Assembly: GCA_900318535.1 (NCBI GenBank)
Contig: ONKU01000011.1
Location: 1-64,000, forward strand
Source of the DNA: an uncultured Prevotellaceae bacterium
Lineage (GTDB): Bacteria; Bacteroidota; Bacteroidia; Bacteroidales; Muribaculaceae
Reading direction: 5' to 3'
Length of the DNA stretch: 64,000 bases
Below, piece after piece: positions 42,957 to 52,238 of this stretch. The notes under the pieces were generated by a model. It saw only the letters and a program-made list of their open reading frames with translations, was not told the DNA's origin and did not search any database. Both the position numbers and the translations under genes were made by a program. Position 1 is the stretch's first letter. The number at the start of each line of letters is the position of its first letter.

Positions 42957-44405
42957 TTATTCGTTCTTGGGATCGTTGCTAAGAGTGGGCACGGTCTGGA
43001 CCTGTGTCAGAGGCAGAGGATAGTACTTCACACCCTCGTTCCAGCCACTGAGTACGCTGGCAGCCAAACCGGTGCGGATGAGGTCGTTGTAACGCTCGCC
43101 CCACTCGCACACGAGCTCCATGCGGCGCTCGTCAAGGATCTGTTCAACCGTGACATTGCTCAACGTGGGCATCTGAGCGCGTGTGCGCACCTGGTTGAAC
43201 GGCTGGTCGCCATTCTTGCCCTGGCGCACCTTGGCCTCGGCATTGATGAGCAGCACGTCGGCATAGCGCAGAATGCGGATGTTGTTGTTCGAGCCGTACT
43301 TGGTGCGGCCGGGAGTCAACTGGTTGGTGGGCGTGTAGGCCTTACCGTTCCAGGTGTTGGTGTTGTTGACATTGCCCATCACGTTGATTTCGTCACCATC
43401 ACGGGTGGTCGTGCCGCCAAAGAGCACTGACGTCTCCAGACGGATGGTCTCGCCGCGGGCCTGAGCCCAGTTGATGAAGTTGTCGGTAATGCCCACAAAG
43501 TTCCAACCACCCAGGTTACCGGGACCCTGGAACACAAACCACTGGTCGGCATCAACCATGTCGCCGCTACCCTGGCCGAAATCGGTGCACTGGCACTCCA
43601 TCAGGCTCTCGTTACACATCTTGCCGGGAATCTTGAACAGGTTGTAGAAGTCGCCAAAGAGCTGGAACTTGTTGCTGCCGATAATGTCGTCGGTCAAAGC
43701 CTCGGCCTGGGCGTACTCGCCACGGTTCAGGCGAATCTTGGCGGCAAGAGCCTCGGCGGTGTAGGCCGTTACAGCACCGAAGTGCGAAGCCTCGTTGGGA
43801 CGTATCTTGGGGCAATTCTCCATGGCATACTGCAAGTCCTCGAGCATGTAACGCTCAACAGCGTCCTTGGTCGAGCGGGTGAGGTCGCTCTGGCTGTTGT
43901 CGCGCAGGATGGTCACGTCGCCAAAGGCTTGCGTGAGCCTGTAGTAAGCGTAGGCACGCAGAATGCGCACCTCGCCGCAGTAGGCGCGATAGGTGGCTCG
44001 GTCGGCATCGCTGGTGATGTGCTCGGCATAGGAGTCGAGCGATGTCAGGGCCCCGTTGGCTACCTTAATCATACCGTAATACTGGTTCCACATCTCGTTC
44101 AGACCCCAGAACGAGTTGTCATACCTGAAGTTGCCGAAGTCAACCAGCAGACCCTGGTCGTCGACACGGCCGCTCCACACGTCTCCGTCACGCACGATGG
44201 TCAAGGGCCAGATCACCCAGTGCATGCCACCAGTGCGCAGCTTGGCATAGACACCCGAAACGGGCATATACATCTCGCTGGTTTTGGTGTAATCCACATC
44301 CGACTCGGGAAGCGTGTTCTCGGGCAGGATGTCCATCCAATCATTGCAGGAGGTGGCGCCCACCATCAGCAGACCTGCAATCATGATATATTTCAGAAAT
44401 TTCAT
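42957..44405 (-). CDS. SusD-like glycan-binding lipoprotein (downstream PUL)
   Basis: A 482-residue SusD/RagB-family lipoprotein (LLMVGATSCNDW, Cys20). TPR-like helices hold the glycan-binding surface over the SusC pore. Family features are MDILPENTLPESDVDYTKTS near the N-terminus, EVRILRAYAYYRLTQAFGDV, and the C-terminal ADVLLINAEAKVRQG and QILDERRMELVCEWGERYND. It lies 40 bases after its SusC partner and before a hairpin terminator. Confidence 0.94.
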   Translation of the reverse strand: MKFLKYIMIAGLLMVGATSCNDWMDILPENTLPESDVDYTKTSEMYMPVSGVYAKLRTGGMHWVIWPLTIVRDGDVWSGRVDDQGLLVDFGNFRYDNSFWGLNEMWNQYYGMIKVANGALTSLDSYAEHITSDADRATYRAYCGEVRILRAYAYYRLTQAFGDVTILRDNSQSDLTRSTKDAVERYMLEDLQYAMENCPKIRPNEASHFGAVTAYTAEALAAKIRLNRGEYAQAEALTDDIIGSNKFQLFGDFYNLFKIPGKMCNESLMECQCTDFGQGSGDMVDADQWFVFQGPGNLGGWNFVGITDNFINWAQARGETIRLETSVLFGGTTTRDGDEINVMGNVNNTNTWNGKAYTPTNQLTPGRTKYGSNNNIRILRYADVLLINAEAKVRQGKNGDQPFNQVRTRAQMPTLSNVTVEQILDERRMELVCEWGERYNDLIRTGLAASVLSGWNEGVKYYPLPLTQVQTVPTLSNDPKNE

Positions 44406-44444
44406 TGTCTTTATCTTTTTATGATGTTTGAAAAACTTGAAGAA

Positions 44445-47400
44445 TTAGAAGTCGATGGTTACACCAAAGGTGTAGGTAGCTGTCAACGGATAAACCTCGG
44501 TATCCCAGCCCTCAGGATCGTTCAACTCGGGAGTGAAGCTGTTGGCCTTGAATAGGGTGAGGGGACGGTCGGCGGTAGCGCTCAGGCGCAGCGACGGCAG
44601 CGTGTAGTTGCCCAGGTGGATGTTCCTGAAGGTGTAGCCGAGCGTGACGTTCTGGATGCGGAAGAAGTCGGCATCCTCAACGAAGAACGAGTTCACGCGC
44701 TGGTCGCTGACGTTCCATGAGCGGATCCAGCCCTCGGCCGAGGGATACTTGTTGGTCGAGCCGGCACCGGTCCAGCGGTTAGCCACCTGATCGTGGTCGA
44801 AGTTGTAGTTGGACTGGGCATAACGCAGGGCGCGCTTGCGGTTGTACATCTGTGCACCAGCGTTGCCGTAGGTGGTCAACGCGAAGTCCAGGTTCTTCCA
44901 CTGGAAGCCCAGGTTGATGCTGTAGATGAAGTTGGGCAGATAAGAGCCCAGGGTGGTGCGGTCCTCGCCGTCAACGATGCCGTCGCCGTTCAGGTCCTTA
45001 TACTTGAAGTCACCAGGCTGCAGACCGTTGGCTTGAGCGGTCCTGTCGGCGGCGCATTCCTGTTCGGTCTGATAGATGCCGTCAACAACGTAGCCGTAGA
45101 ACGAGTTCATCTCCTTGCCCACAAACTGATAGGTCTTACCACCGGCGATATAGGGGTTGCCGGCCAGGCTCTTCACCTCGTTCTTGAGGTAGGACAGATT
45201 GGCGCCGATGTAGTACTTGAAGTCGTCACCCACACGGTCGGCCCAGTTGATGCTCACGTCAACACCAGTGTTGAGGATCTTACCGATGTTCTGCAGCAGC
45301 GTGCCGTTCTCGAAGGGCAGGCGCGGTGCAATCACAGCCTTGCGGGTCATGCGGTAGAACCAGTCGACGTCAACGCTCAAGCGGTTGTTCAGGGTAGCGA
45401 ACTCAACACCCACGTTGGTCTCGTCAACAACCTCCCACTTCAGGTTGGTGAAGTAGCTGTTGTTCTGGAAACCGGCGATGGTGGAGTTTCCGAACACGCC
45501 CGACGACCAGGTGCCCGTCGATACCGAGCGGAAACCGTCGCTGGCGGGAACGGTGTTGTTACCCAGGCGACCCCAGCTGGCGCGCCACTTCAGGTAGTCC
45601 ACAACGTTCTGGTTATCCATGAAGCTTTCCTTGCTCATTACCCATGCTACACCAAACGAGGGATAGTAGCCCCAGGTCTCCTGGTACTTGCTGGTACCGT
45701 CGGCACGGAAGGTGGCCATGAACAGGTACTTGCCCAGGTAGTCATAGTTGATACGGCCAAAGTAGCTGTTGCTGCGGTAGCGGGTACCGCCATCGCTGGC
45801 GCGGCGGCTGTCGCTCTCGGTGCTCAGGTCGATGTACTTGAATGCGTCATCACCGTCAACGATACCGTAGCCGATACCGTACAGGGAGTTGTACTTGTCC
45901 TCGCGCAGCGAGTGACCCAGCATCACGCCCAGGTTGTGGTCACCGAAGGTCTCCTTGTAGGTCAGCACGTTGTCCCAAATCCAGTTGTTGTAGTTGGACT
46001 CGGTCTTGCTTACCCACGACTTGTCGTTGCGCTGTACGGCGCTCACATAGAACTCGGGCATGTAAGTGCGGTTGTGCACGGCCGTGAAGTCATAGGAGTA
46101 GCTCGTCTTGAAGTTCAGCTTGCTGGGAATGAACGTGATTTGGGCATAGAAGTTGGTCAGATACTTGTTGATGTCATTCACGCTGTTCTGGTAGTTGGCC
46201 GTGGCAACGGGGTTGTAGAAGTTGTTGGTGAAGCCAACCGACTCGGGCGAACCGTAGTGGGTGGGGAAGGTGTTGTCATTCCTCTCGTCCATCACGGGAT
46301 AGATGCCGGGAGCGTTGAACGCCTGCTGCCATGCGGCATTGTTGGGCGTGCGCTGCTTGCCCTTCGAGAAGATGCCGTTGAAGCCCACCTTCAGCCAGTT
46401 GGTAGCCTCGTAGTCGAGGGCGGCGCGGAAGTTCATGCGGTTGTAGAAGTTCTTCACGTCCATCACACCATCCTGATGCAGGTAGTTGATACCCAGCGAG
46501 TAGGTGGCCTTCTCGCCACCGCCGGTGATGGTCAGGCTGTGGTCGGTGATGGCTGCCGTACGCAGCAGTTCATTGTACCAGTTGGTGTCACTGCCGTAGG
46601 TCCAGTTGTGGAAGTCACCGCTGTAGTTGCCGCCATAGCGGTCGATCGAAGCTTTCATCGTCGATACATAGGCATCGTAGTTGGCCTCCATCAGCATCGT
46701 GGCATATTCGCTCGAATTGGCCATCTTCAGCACGTTGGTGGCCTTCTGGATACCATAGTAGCCGTTGTAGGTGATCTTCGCAGGCTGGTTCTTGTTGCCG
46801 TGCTTGGTGGTGATCAGCACAACACCGTTAGCGGCGCGCACACCGTAGATGGCGGCTGCCGAGGCGTCCTTCAGCACCGACATGTCGGCGATGTCGTTGG
46901 CGTTCAGGAAGTCGATGTTGTCATAGAACATCCCGTCCACAACATACAGCGGGCTGCCGCTGGTGAATGAACCGTTACCGCGGATGTGGACCTTGGGGCC
47001 CTCGCCGGGGGTACCGCTGTTCACCACGTTCACACCTGCCACCTTGCCCTGCATGGCGGCCATGGGTGACGCTGTGGGCACAGCCAGCAGCTCTTCACCT
47101 TTAACGACAGCGATGGGTGCGGTCAAGTCCTTGGCTTGGGCCGAGCCGTAACCGATCACGACAACCTCGTCGAGGTTGCGCACGTCGTCTAGCAGTTGCA
47201 CACTCATCATTTCGCTGGCTTCCATCTCCACGGCCTGCATGCCCATGAAGGTGAACTTCAGCATGGCGCCATCGGGAACATTGGCAATCTCGAAGTTGCC
47301 GTCAAAGTCGGTGACTGCTCCCATCGTGGTCCCCAGGACCTTGACGGTGGCACCGATCACGGGCTCGTTGACCTGGTCAACGACCGTTCCTCTTACCGTG

Positions 47401-47465
47401 AGCGCATGCAGGCTTGCAAAGGCACACGTCACAACGAGTAAGAGCATGAAAATTCTTTTTTTCAT
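44445..47465 (-). CDS. SusC-like TonB-dependent transporter (downstream PUL)
   Basis: A 1006-residue outer-membrane importer. Signal peptide, then a carboxypeptidase-regulatory-like domain (LTVRGTVVDQVNEPVIGATV), a TonB-box-like strand (LDEVVVIGYGSAQ), a plug domain (VHIRGNGSFTSGSPLYVVDG, ASAAAIYGVRAANGVVLITT) and a 22-strand barrel to the C-terminal Phe (TYTFGVTIDF). It imports oligosaccharides captured by the adjacent SusD. It has its own promoter, so this PUL can be expressed apart from the upstream one. Confidence 0.95.
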   Translation of the reverse strand: MKKRIFMLLLVVTCAFASLHALTVRGTVVDQVNEPVIGATVKVLGTTMGAVTDFDGNFEIANVPDGAMLKFTFMGMQAVEMEASEMMSVQLLDDVRNLDEVVVIGYGSAQAKDLTAPIAVVKGEELLAVPTASPMAAMQGKVAGVNVVNSGTPGEGPKVHIRGNGSFTSGSPLYVVDGMFYDNIDFLNANDIADMSVLKDASAAAIYGVRAANGVVLITTKHGNKNQPAKITYNGYYGIQKATNVLKMANSSEYATMLMEANYDAYVSTMKASIDRYGGNYSGDFHNWTYGSDTNWYNELLRTAAITDHSLTITGGGEKATYSLGINYLHQDGVMDVKNFYNRMNFRAALDYEATNWLKVGFNGIFSKGKQRTPNNAAWQQAFNAPGIYPVMDERNDNTFPTHYGSPESVGFTNNFYNPVATANYQNSVNDINKYLTNFYAQITFIPSKLNFKTSYSYDFTAVHNRTYMPEFYVSAVQRNDKSWVSKTESNYNNWIWDNVLTYKETFGDHNLGVMLGHSLREDKYNSLYGIGYGIVDGDDAFKYIDLSTESDSRRASDGGTRYRSNSYFGRINYDYLGKYLFMATFRADGTSKYQETWGYYPSFGVAWVMSKESFMDNQNVVDYLKWRASWGRLGNNTVPASDGFRSVSTGTWSSGVFGNSTIAGFQNNSYFTNLKWEVVDETNVGVEFATLNNRLSVDVDWFYRMTRKAVIAPRLPFENGTLLQNIGKILNTGVDVSINWADRVGDDFKYYIGANLSYLKNEVKSLAGNPYIAGGKTYQFVGKEMNSFYGYVVDGIYQTEQECAADRTAQANGLQPGDFKYKDLNGDGIVDGEDRTTLGSYLPNFIYSINLGFQWKNLDFALTTYGNAGAQMYNRKRALRYAQSNYNFDHDQVANRWTGAGSTNKYPSAEGWIRSWNVSDQRVNSFFVEDADFFRIQNVTLGYTFRNIHLGNYTLPSLRLSATADRPLTLFKANSFTPELNDPEGWDTEVYPLTATYTFGVTIDF

Positions 47466-47518
47466 TCGATTGTTTAATGTTAATGGTTGATAAAACTAAT
47501 TTGTCGCAGTTCTGAGGG

Positions 47519-47550
47519 CAAATATAAAGCTTTTTTTTGAAAAAATGCAA
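47519..47550 (-). promoter_or_regulatory. Promoter of the downstream PUL
   Basis: Minus-strand TTG at 47550-47548, a 21-base spacer made largely of A and T runs, and TATATTTG at 47526-47519. The leader before susC is about 50 bases. Confidence 0.65.
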
Positions 47551-47633
47551 TTTTTATAAAAATCTTACGCATTTTCTATTTAAATGGGTGATTTTGGCCA
47601 TGTTCAAGCCGATAATGTGAGGTGTTTATGTGA

Positions 47634-47671
47634 CAGTAGGCAGGATGCATCAATTTGCTTCCTGCCTACTG
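47634..47671. terminator. Terminator-like hairpin between the two PULs
   Basis: A perfect 12-base stem (47634-47645 with 47660-47671) with a 14-base loop, 21 bases past the GH5-GH3 stop codon. The T-run on the minus side is weak. Confidence 0.65.
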
Positions 47672-47692
47672 TAAAAAGGTGTATATTGCCCT

Positions 47693-50600
47693 CTAGCGGA
47701 CGGTGAAATCGGCCTTCAGCGGCAGCTTGTCGCTGGCTGTGCCCACGAGCATCGTGCGGTTGCCCAGTGACGTTGCCCAGTCGCCCTTAGCCTCGTCCCA
47801 ATACTGGAACGCGCGACCGCCGATGGTGATGCTCACGTCGCGGCTCTCGCCAGGCTTTAAGGTAACTTTCTGGAATCCGCGCAGCTCCTTCACGGGCATA
47901 TCGACCGTAGCATTGTGGTCGCTCACGTACAGTTGGATCACCTCGGCACCGGTGCGGTTACCGGTGTTCTTGACGGTCACTGTAGCGGTCACGGTGCCGT
48001 CGGCAGCCACCTCGCGCTTGTCGAGGCGCAGGTTGCTCACGGCAAAGGTCGTGTAGCTCAGGCCGTGGCCGAAAGCAAAGGCGGGTTTCACGTCCTTCTG
48101 CTTGTCGGTCCAGCGGTAGCCCACATAGATGCCTTCCTTGTACTCCTCATCGATGATCTGGTGACCCTCGCGCCATGTTCCGGGATAGGACGCCAGGGCA
48201 TGGGCACCCAAGTCATTGAGGCTTACAGGCCAGGTGAACGGCAGTTTGCCCGAGGGGTTGGCATCGCCCACGAGAATGCTGGCGAATGCCTTGCCTGTCT
48301 CGCTGCCGATGAACCAGCCTTGCACGATGGCAGCGACCTTGTCGCGCCACGGCATGGCCACCGCGTCACCCGAGATGTTGACAAACACCACGTTCTTGTT
48401 CACACGGGCCAATGCCTCGACCAGTGCATCCTGGCCGTAGGGCATGTCCATGTGCTTGCGGTCGTGACCCTCGGCATCCTGGTAGTCGCTCTTGTTCAGG
48501 CCGCCAAAAATGATGACATAGTCGGCCGTCTTGGCCTTGGCAACGGCTTCAGCGATCAGTTCGCTGGCGGGACGGTTCTCGGCCAATGATTGCTTGGCGA
48601 CCACACCATTGTACTCGCCGGTGGTGTCACCCACGTAGCCGCGGGCATAGTCCACCTCGATGCCTGTGCCTGCAAGACGGGCCTTGAGGCCCTCCAGCGG
48701 CAGGATTTCGTGCTGAACCTTGAGCGAGCTGCTGCCGCCGCCGACGGTCATCATCTTGATGGCGTTTTCGCCGACAACCAGCACGCGCTTGGCACTGTTC
48801 AGGTCAATAGGCAAGACATTGCGCTTGTTCTGCAGCAGCACGATGCCGTCCTGGGCGATTTTCAAGGCAGCGTCATAGTGAGCCTCGCTGCACAGGAAAC
48901 CCTGAGAACGATGGTTGTTCATCGTCGTGCGGAAGAACAGGCGCAGCACACGCCTCACCTTGTCGTCCAGTTCACGGGTGGTGAAATTGCCCTCTTGGAT
49001 CATCTTCTTGTATGGCAGGGCCATGTGGTAGGCGTCGTAGGCGTTGCTTGCGCCCCATGCCAGACCGTCGGTCCAGCTGCCGAACTCCATGTCCAGGCCG
49101 TTCTTGACCGCCATCTCGGTGTCGTGGGCACCGCCCCAATCGCTAACCACCACGCCGTCAAATTTCCAGTCACCCTTGAGGATGTCGTTGAGTGTGTACT
49201 GGTTTTGGCAGCAGTGCTGGTCCTTGTAGAGGTTGTAGGAACCCATGATGCCCCAAGCGTGGCCCTCCTTGACGGCGGCCTCGAATGCGGGCAGATAGAT
49301 CTCACGCAGGGCGCGGTCACTCACGATGACGTTGACCTGATGGCGGTATTCCTCATCGTTGTTCAGGCAGAAGTGCTTGACACAGGCCGAGGTGCCCGTG
49401 CTTTGCAGTCCCTGGACGTAGGGCACTACCATGCGCGATGCCAGCAGCGGATCCTCGCCCATGTACTCAAAGTTGCGGCCGTTCAACGGAGTGCGGTTGA
49501 TGTTCACGCCAGGACCCAGGATCATGTCCTTGCCACGATAGCGCGCCTCCTCACCCAAACTGCGGCCGTAGAGCTCAGCCAGCACGGGATTCCATGAGGC
49601 TGCCAGGCAGGTCAGGGCGGGAAATGCCACGCACGAGTCGTTGGTCTGTCCTGCCTGTTCCCATTCGTCCCAGAGGACGTCGGGGCGCACGCCGTGAGGC
49701 CCATCGTCGGTCCAGAAGTCGGGAAATCCCAGGCGCTTCACGCCGGGTGACGAGAATTTGCTCTGGGCATGGATGACGGCAATTTTCTCATCGAGCGTCA
49801 TGCGTGCCAAGGCGTCCTCGACGCGCTGCTCGATGGGTAACGTCTCGTCAAGATAGACAGGCACCTTCGGTGTCATTCCCAGCGACTGGATGTAGTCCAT
49901 CTGCGGGTTGCAGTTCTCGTAACGGCTGTTTTCAGCATATTGCATCAGCAGATTGCGGAACGTTTCCTGGTCAGGACGGGCCTCGCGCAACTCCTTATAG
50001 GTGGTGCGGGGAGCCTCGGAGTACTTCACGACGATGCTGTCCCACATCTCGGGCCTGGTGATACCCATCATGCACGAGTTGTCAATCTTCTTGTAGGGCC
50101 AGAACGTGTAGCCGATGTTGGCCTTTTTCATCACGTCGACCATCTGCGCCTGCCACTCGTTGCTGTTGTGCCCGGTCTCACCCATGTACATCGGCAGTCC
50201 CGTCTTGTCGCGGAAGTCGATGTAATCCTTGATGGCCTCGGCAGTGGCGTCGCCGCCATAGCGGTGGCAGGTGTACATGATGTTGTCGTCAAATTTCCAG
50301 TCGTTGAACATGAAGAAGTCAGAGTTCCAGCGGGCACCGCCCAACAGGATGACGTGGTTCTTGTCCACCTGACGGATGGCTTTAACGGTACGCTGGTAGA
50401 GCGGTTCGAGCTTCTTGTTCAGCTCATCCTTGTTCTCGAAATAGTGGGCGATTGGCTCGTTCATCAGCTCGTAGCCCAGAATCACCGGCTCGTCGCTGTA
50501 ACGGGCGGCGATGCGCTGCCAGATGTCGCAGAACAACTGCTGGCTGGGCTCGCTCTCGAAGAGCCACGGATAGCCGTGACCGTCGTCGATGTTGTCACCG

Positions 50601-51091
50601 GTCTGGCCGCCGGGACAGTCGTGCATGTCGAGAATCAGATAGAGGCCTGCAGCACGGCACCATCTCACGACCGAGTCGATGCGTGCGAAGCCGTCCTGTT
50701 CGCTGGACCGTCCCATATAGTCCTCGTCGGTGAAAAGCCTGTAGTTGAAGGGCAGGCGAATGGTATTCGCCCCCTGGCGAGCGATGAAGCTGATGTCGGC
50801 GCGGGTGATGTAATTGTCCTTGAACTGACGCCAGAAATCGGCGGCAAAGTCAGGTCCCACGGCCTCCTTGATCATCAGGTCGATCATCCAGGGCGAGTTG
50901 GTCTTGCTGAAACCGAACATGTAGCCCTCGGGATTGAGCCAGTTGCCCAGGTTTGTACCTTGAATGTAGAGTTTTTCTCCGTTAGGTTGCACCAGATCGG
51001 TCCCTTCTACATGTACAAACTTGCCTTGGGGCTTAGCATGAAGCCCCAAGGCAAGAATAAGAGAGAGTATGATTAATAAAGATCCTCTCAT
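47693..51091 (-). CDS. Bifunctional GH5-GH3 glycoside hydrolase
   Basis: A 1132-residue exported protein with two complete hydrolases. Residues about 25-395 are GH5: QGTNLGNWLNPEGYMFGF, GANTIRLPFNYRLF, LILDMHDCPGGQ, the acid Glu in GYELMNEPI and the nucleophile Glu in MYMGETGHNSNEW. Residues about 415-1132 are GH3: LGFPDFWTDDGPHGVRPD, CVKHFCLNNDEEYRHQ, the nucleophile Asp in FDGVVVSDWGGAHDTE, then the C-terminal sandwich and fibronectin-III-like end. An endo-acting GH5 joined to an exo-acting GH3 could take a beta-glucan chain to glucose on one polypeptide. It is last in the upstream PUL, after GH16. Confidence 0.92.
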   Translation of the reverse strand: MRGSLLIILSLILALGLHAKPQGKFVHVEGTDLVQPNGEKLYIQGTNLGNWLNPEGYMFGFSKTNSPWMIDLMIKEAVGPDFAADFWRQFKDNYITRADISFIARQGANTIRLPFNYRLFTDEDYMGRSSEQDGFARIDSVVRWCRAAGLYLILDMHDCPGGQTGDNIDDGHGYPWLFESEPSQQLFCDIWQRIAARYSDEPVILGYELMNEPIAHYFENKDELNKKLEPLYQRTVKAIRQVDKNHVILLGGARWNSDFFMFNDWKFDDNIMYTCHRYGGDATAEAIKDYIDFRDKTGLPMYMGETGHNSNEWQAQMVDVMKKANIGYTFWPYKKIDNSCMMGITRPEMWDSIVVKYSEAPRTTYKELREARPDQETFRNLLMQYAENSRYENCNPQMDYIQSLGMTPKVPVYLDETLPIEQRVEDALARMTLDEKIAVIHAQSKFSSPGVKRLGFPDFWTDDGPHGVRPDVLWDEWEQAGQTNDSCVAFPALTCLAASWNPVLAELYGRSLGEEARYRGKDMILGPGVNINRTPLNGRNFEYMGEDPLLASRMVVPYVQGLQSTGTSACVKHFCLNNDEEYRHQVNVIVSDRALREIYLPAFEAAVKEGHAWGIMGSYNLYKDQHCCQNQYTLNDILKGDWKFDGVVVSDWGGAHDTEMAVKNGLDMEFGSWTDGLAWGASNAYDAYHMALPYKKMIQEGNFTTRELDDKVRRVLRLFFRTTMNNHRSQGFLCSEAHYDAALKIAQDGIVLLQNKRNVLPIDLNSAKRVLVVGENAIKMMTVGGGSSSLKVQHEILPLEGLKARLAGTGIEVDYARGYVGDTTGEYNGVVAKQSLAENRPASELIAEAVAKAKTADYVIIFGGLNKSDYQDAEGHDRKHMDMPYGQDALVEALARVNKNVVFVNISGDAVAMPWRDKVAAIVQGWFIGSETGKAFASILVGDANPSGKLPFTWPVSLNDLGAHALASYPGTWREGHQIIDEEYKEGIYVGYRWTDKQKDVKPAFAFGHGLSYTTFAVSNLRLDKREVAADGTVTATVTVKNTGNRTGAEVIQLYVSDHNATVDMPVKELRGFQKVTLKPGESRDVSITIGGRAFQYWDEAKGDWATSLGNRTMLVGTASDKLPLKADFTVR

Positions 51092-51112
51092 AGAGTCATT
51101 TGGGTTAAACAG

Positions 51113-52219
51113 TTACTTCTTTTGGAATACGCGCACGTAATCCACTTCCATCGTAACAGGCAGCACGCTCTCGTCAACACCTTGAGCGCCACCCCAGTCG
51201 CCACCCCAAGCGAGGTTGAGGATAACGTAGAAGGGGTCATCGTAGGGCCAGTCGTCACGACCCAGTCCACGGTTGTCGTAGCTCAGCTGCACCTTACCGT
51301 CAACGTAGGTGGTGATGTTCTGGGCCGTCCATTCGATGGCATAGGTGTGGAACTCGCCCTCAGCACCCTTGCAATACATCTCATGGGTCACTTGGGTGCC
51401 ATTGGAGTGAACGTGGGCCTTGGCATGAAGGCTCGACGACACATAGTCGGGATGGTAGCCCACCTCTTCCATGATGTCGATTTCGCCGTCATCGGGCCAA
51501 GAATGGAAGTTGACGGGCATCATCCAGAAGGCAGGCCAGGTACCCTTGCCCTTAGGCAGCTTGATGCTGGCCTCGATGTAGCCATACTTCCAGCCCTGTC
51601 TGTCCTTGGCATAGACGCGACCAGAGTAAATCTTGCCATTCTCCTTGAGTGCGGTGATGCGAAGTTTGCCGTCACGAATCTCGGTGACAAGGGCGCCGCC
51701 GGGCGTCTTGTGGTTCACGTAGTTCTGCAACTCGTGATTCACCCAACCGCTGTTCTGTACCTCATGCCTCCAGTCGTCGCCATTCAATTCAGAGCCCTTG
51801 TCGAACTCATCGTGCCAAACAAGGCTGTAGCCGTCAGGAGCATAGTAGGCCGACTGCTCGGCAGCTTCCTGAGTGACACTGATGCTCTTGCGGGCCGCTC
51901 CCGACATGATGGTGACCGTAGCCGTGCGGACCTCGGTCATGGGATTTGCAGCAACGATGACTGCCATGGTGCCCGACTGTGAAGTGGTGTTCTTGGCGTC
52001 GATGGTGATGAAATCCTTGTCGGCATAGGCACCCCATTCCTTGCCTGTGGTAGTGACATTGATGGTGTAGGTGCCACCCGCAGCAGGAACGGTGATGTTG
52101 TCCTGCGAGACGGTGATGTTCACGTTCCCAGGCTGAGGCTCATCCTTGCCATCTCCACCGCAGCCCCAAAGGGCTACGGTGAGAGAAAGCAATAATGTGT
52201 AAAGCATGAATCGTTTCAT
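51113..52219 (-). CDS. GH16 endo-beta-glucanase lipoprotein with BACON domain
   Basis: A 368-residue lipoprotein (LTVALWGCGGDG, Cys20). Residues about 30-115 form a BACON domain (VPAAGGTYTINVTTTGKEWG, RKSISVTQEA). The GH16 domain (about 125-368) has the catalytic motif DGEIDIMEEVG with nucleophile and acid Glu flanking Asp, GTWPAFWMMPVNFHSWPDDG and the C-terminal MEVDYVRVFQ. It resembles laminarinase-type GH16 subfamily 3, cutting beta-1,3 or mixed beta-1,3/1,4-glucans at the cell surface. A BACON-GH16 lipoprotein is also found in the mixed-linkage glucan locus of Bacteroides ovatus (from memory). Confidence 0.92.
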   Translation of the reverse strand: MKRFMLYTLLLSLTVALWGCGGDGKDEPQPGNVNITVSQDNITVPAAGGTYTINVTTTGKEWGAYADKDFITIDAKNTTSQSGTMAVIVAANPMTEVRTATVTIMSGAARKSISVTQEAAEQSAYYAPDGYSLVWHDEFDKGSELNGDDWRHEVQNSGWVNHELQNYVNHKTPGGALVTEIRDGKLRITALKENGKIYSGRVYAKDRQGWKYGYIEASIKLPKGKGTWPAFWMMPVNFHSWPDDGEIDIMEEVGYHPDYVSSSLHAKAHVHSNGTQVTHEMYCKGAEGEFHTYAIEWTAQNITTYVDGKVQLSYDNRGLGRDDWPYDDPFYVILNLAWGGDWGGAQGVDESVLPVTMEVDYVRVFQKK

Positions 52220-52238
52220 TTTGAAAGGTTATTCAGCT

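Noticed and set aside
44793-46970. Plus-strand open frame of 725 codons
   Set aside because: Entirely antisense to the susC gene, with Val/Gly-rich composition and no recognisable domain.
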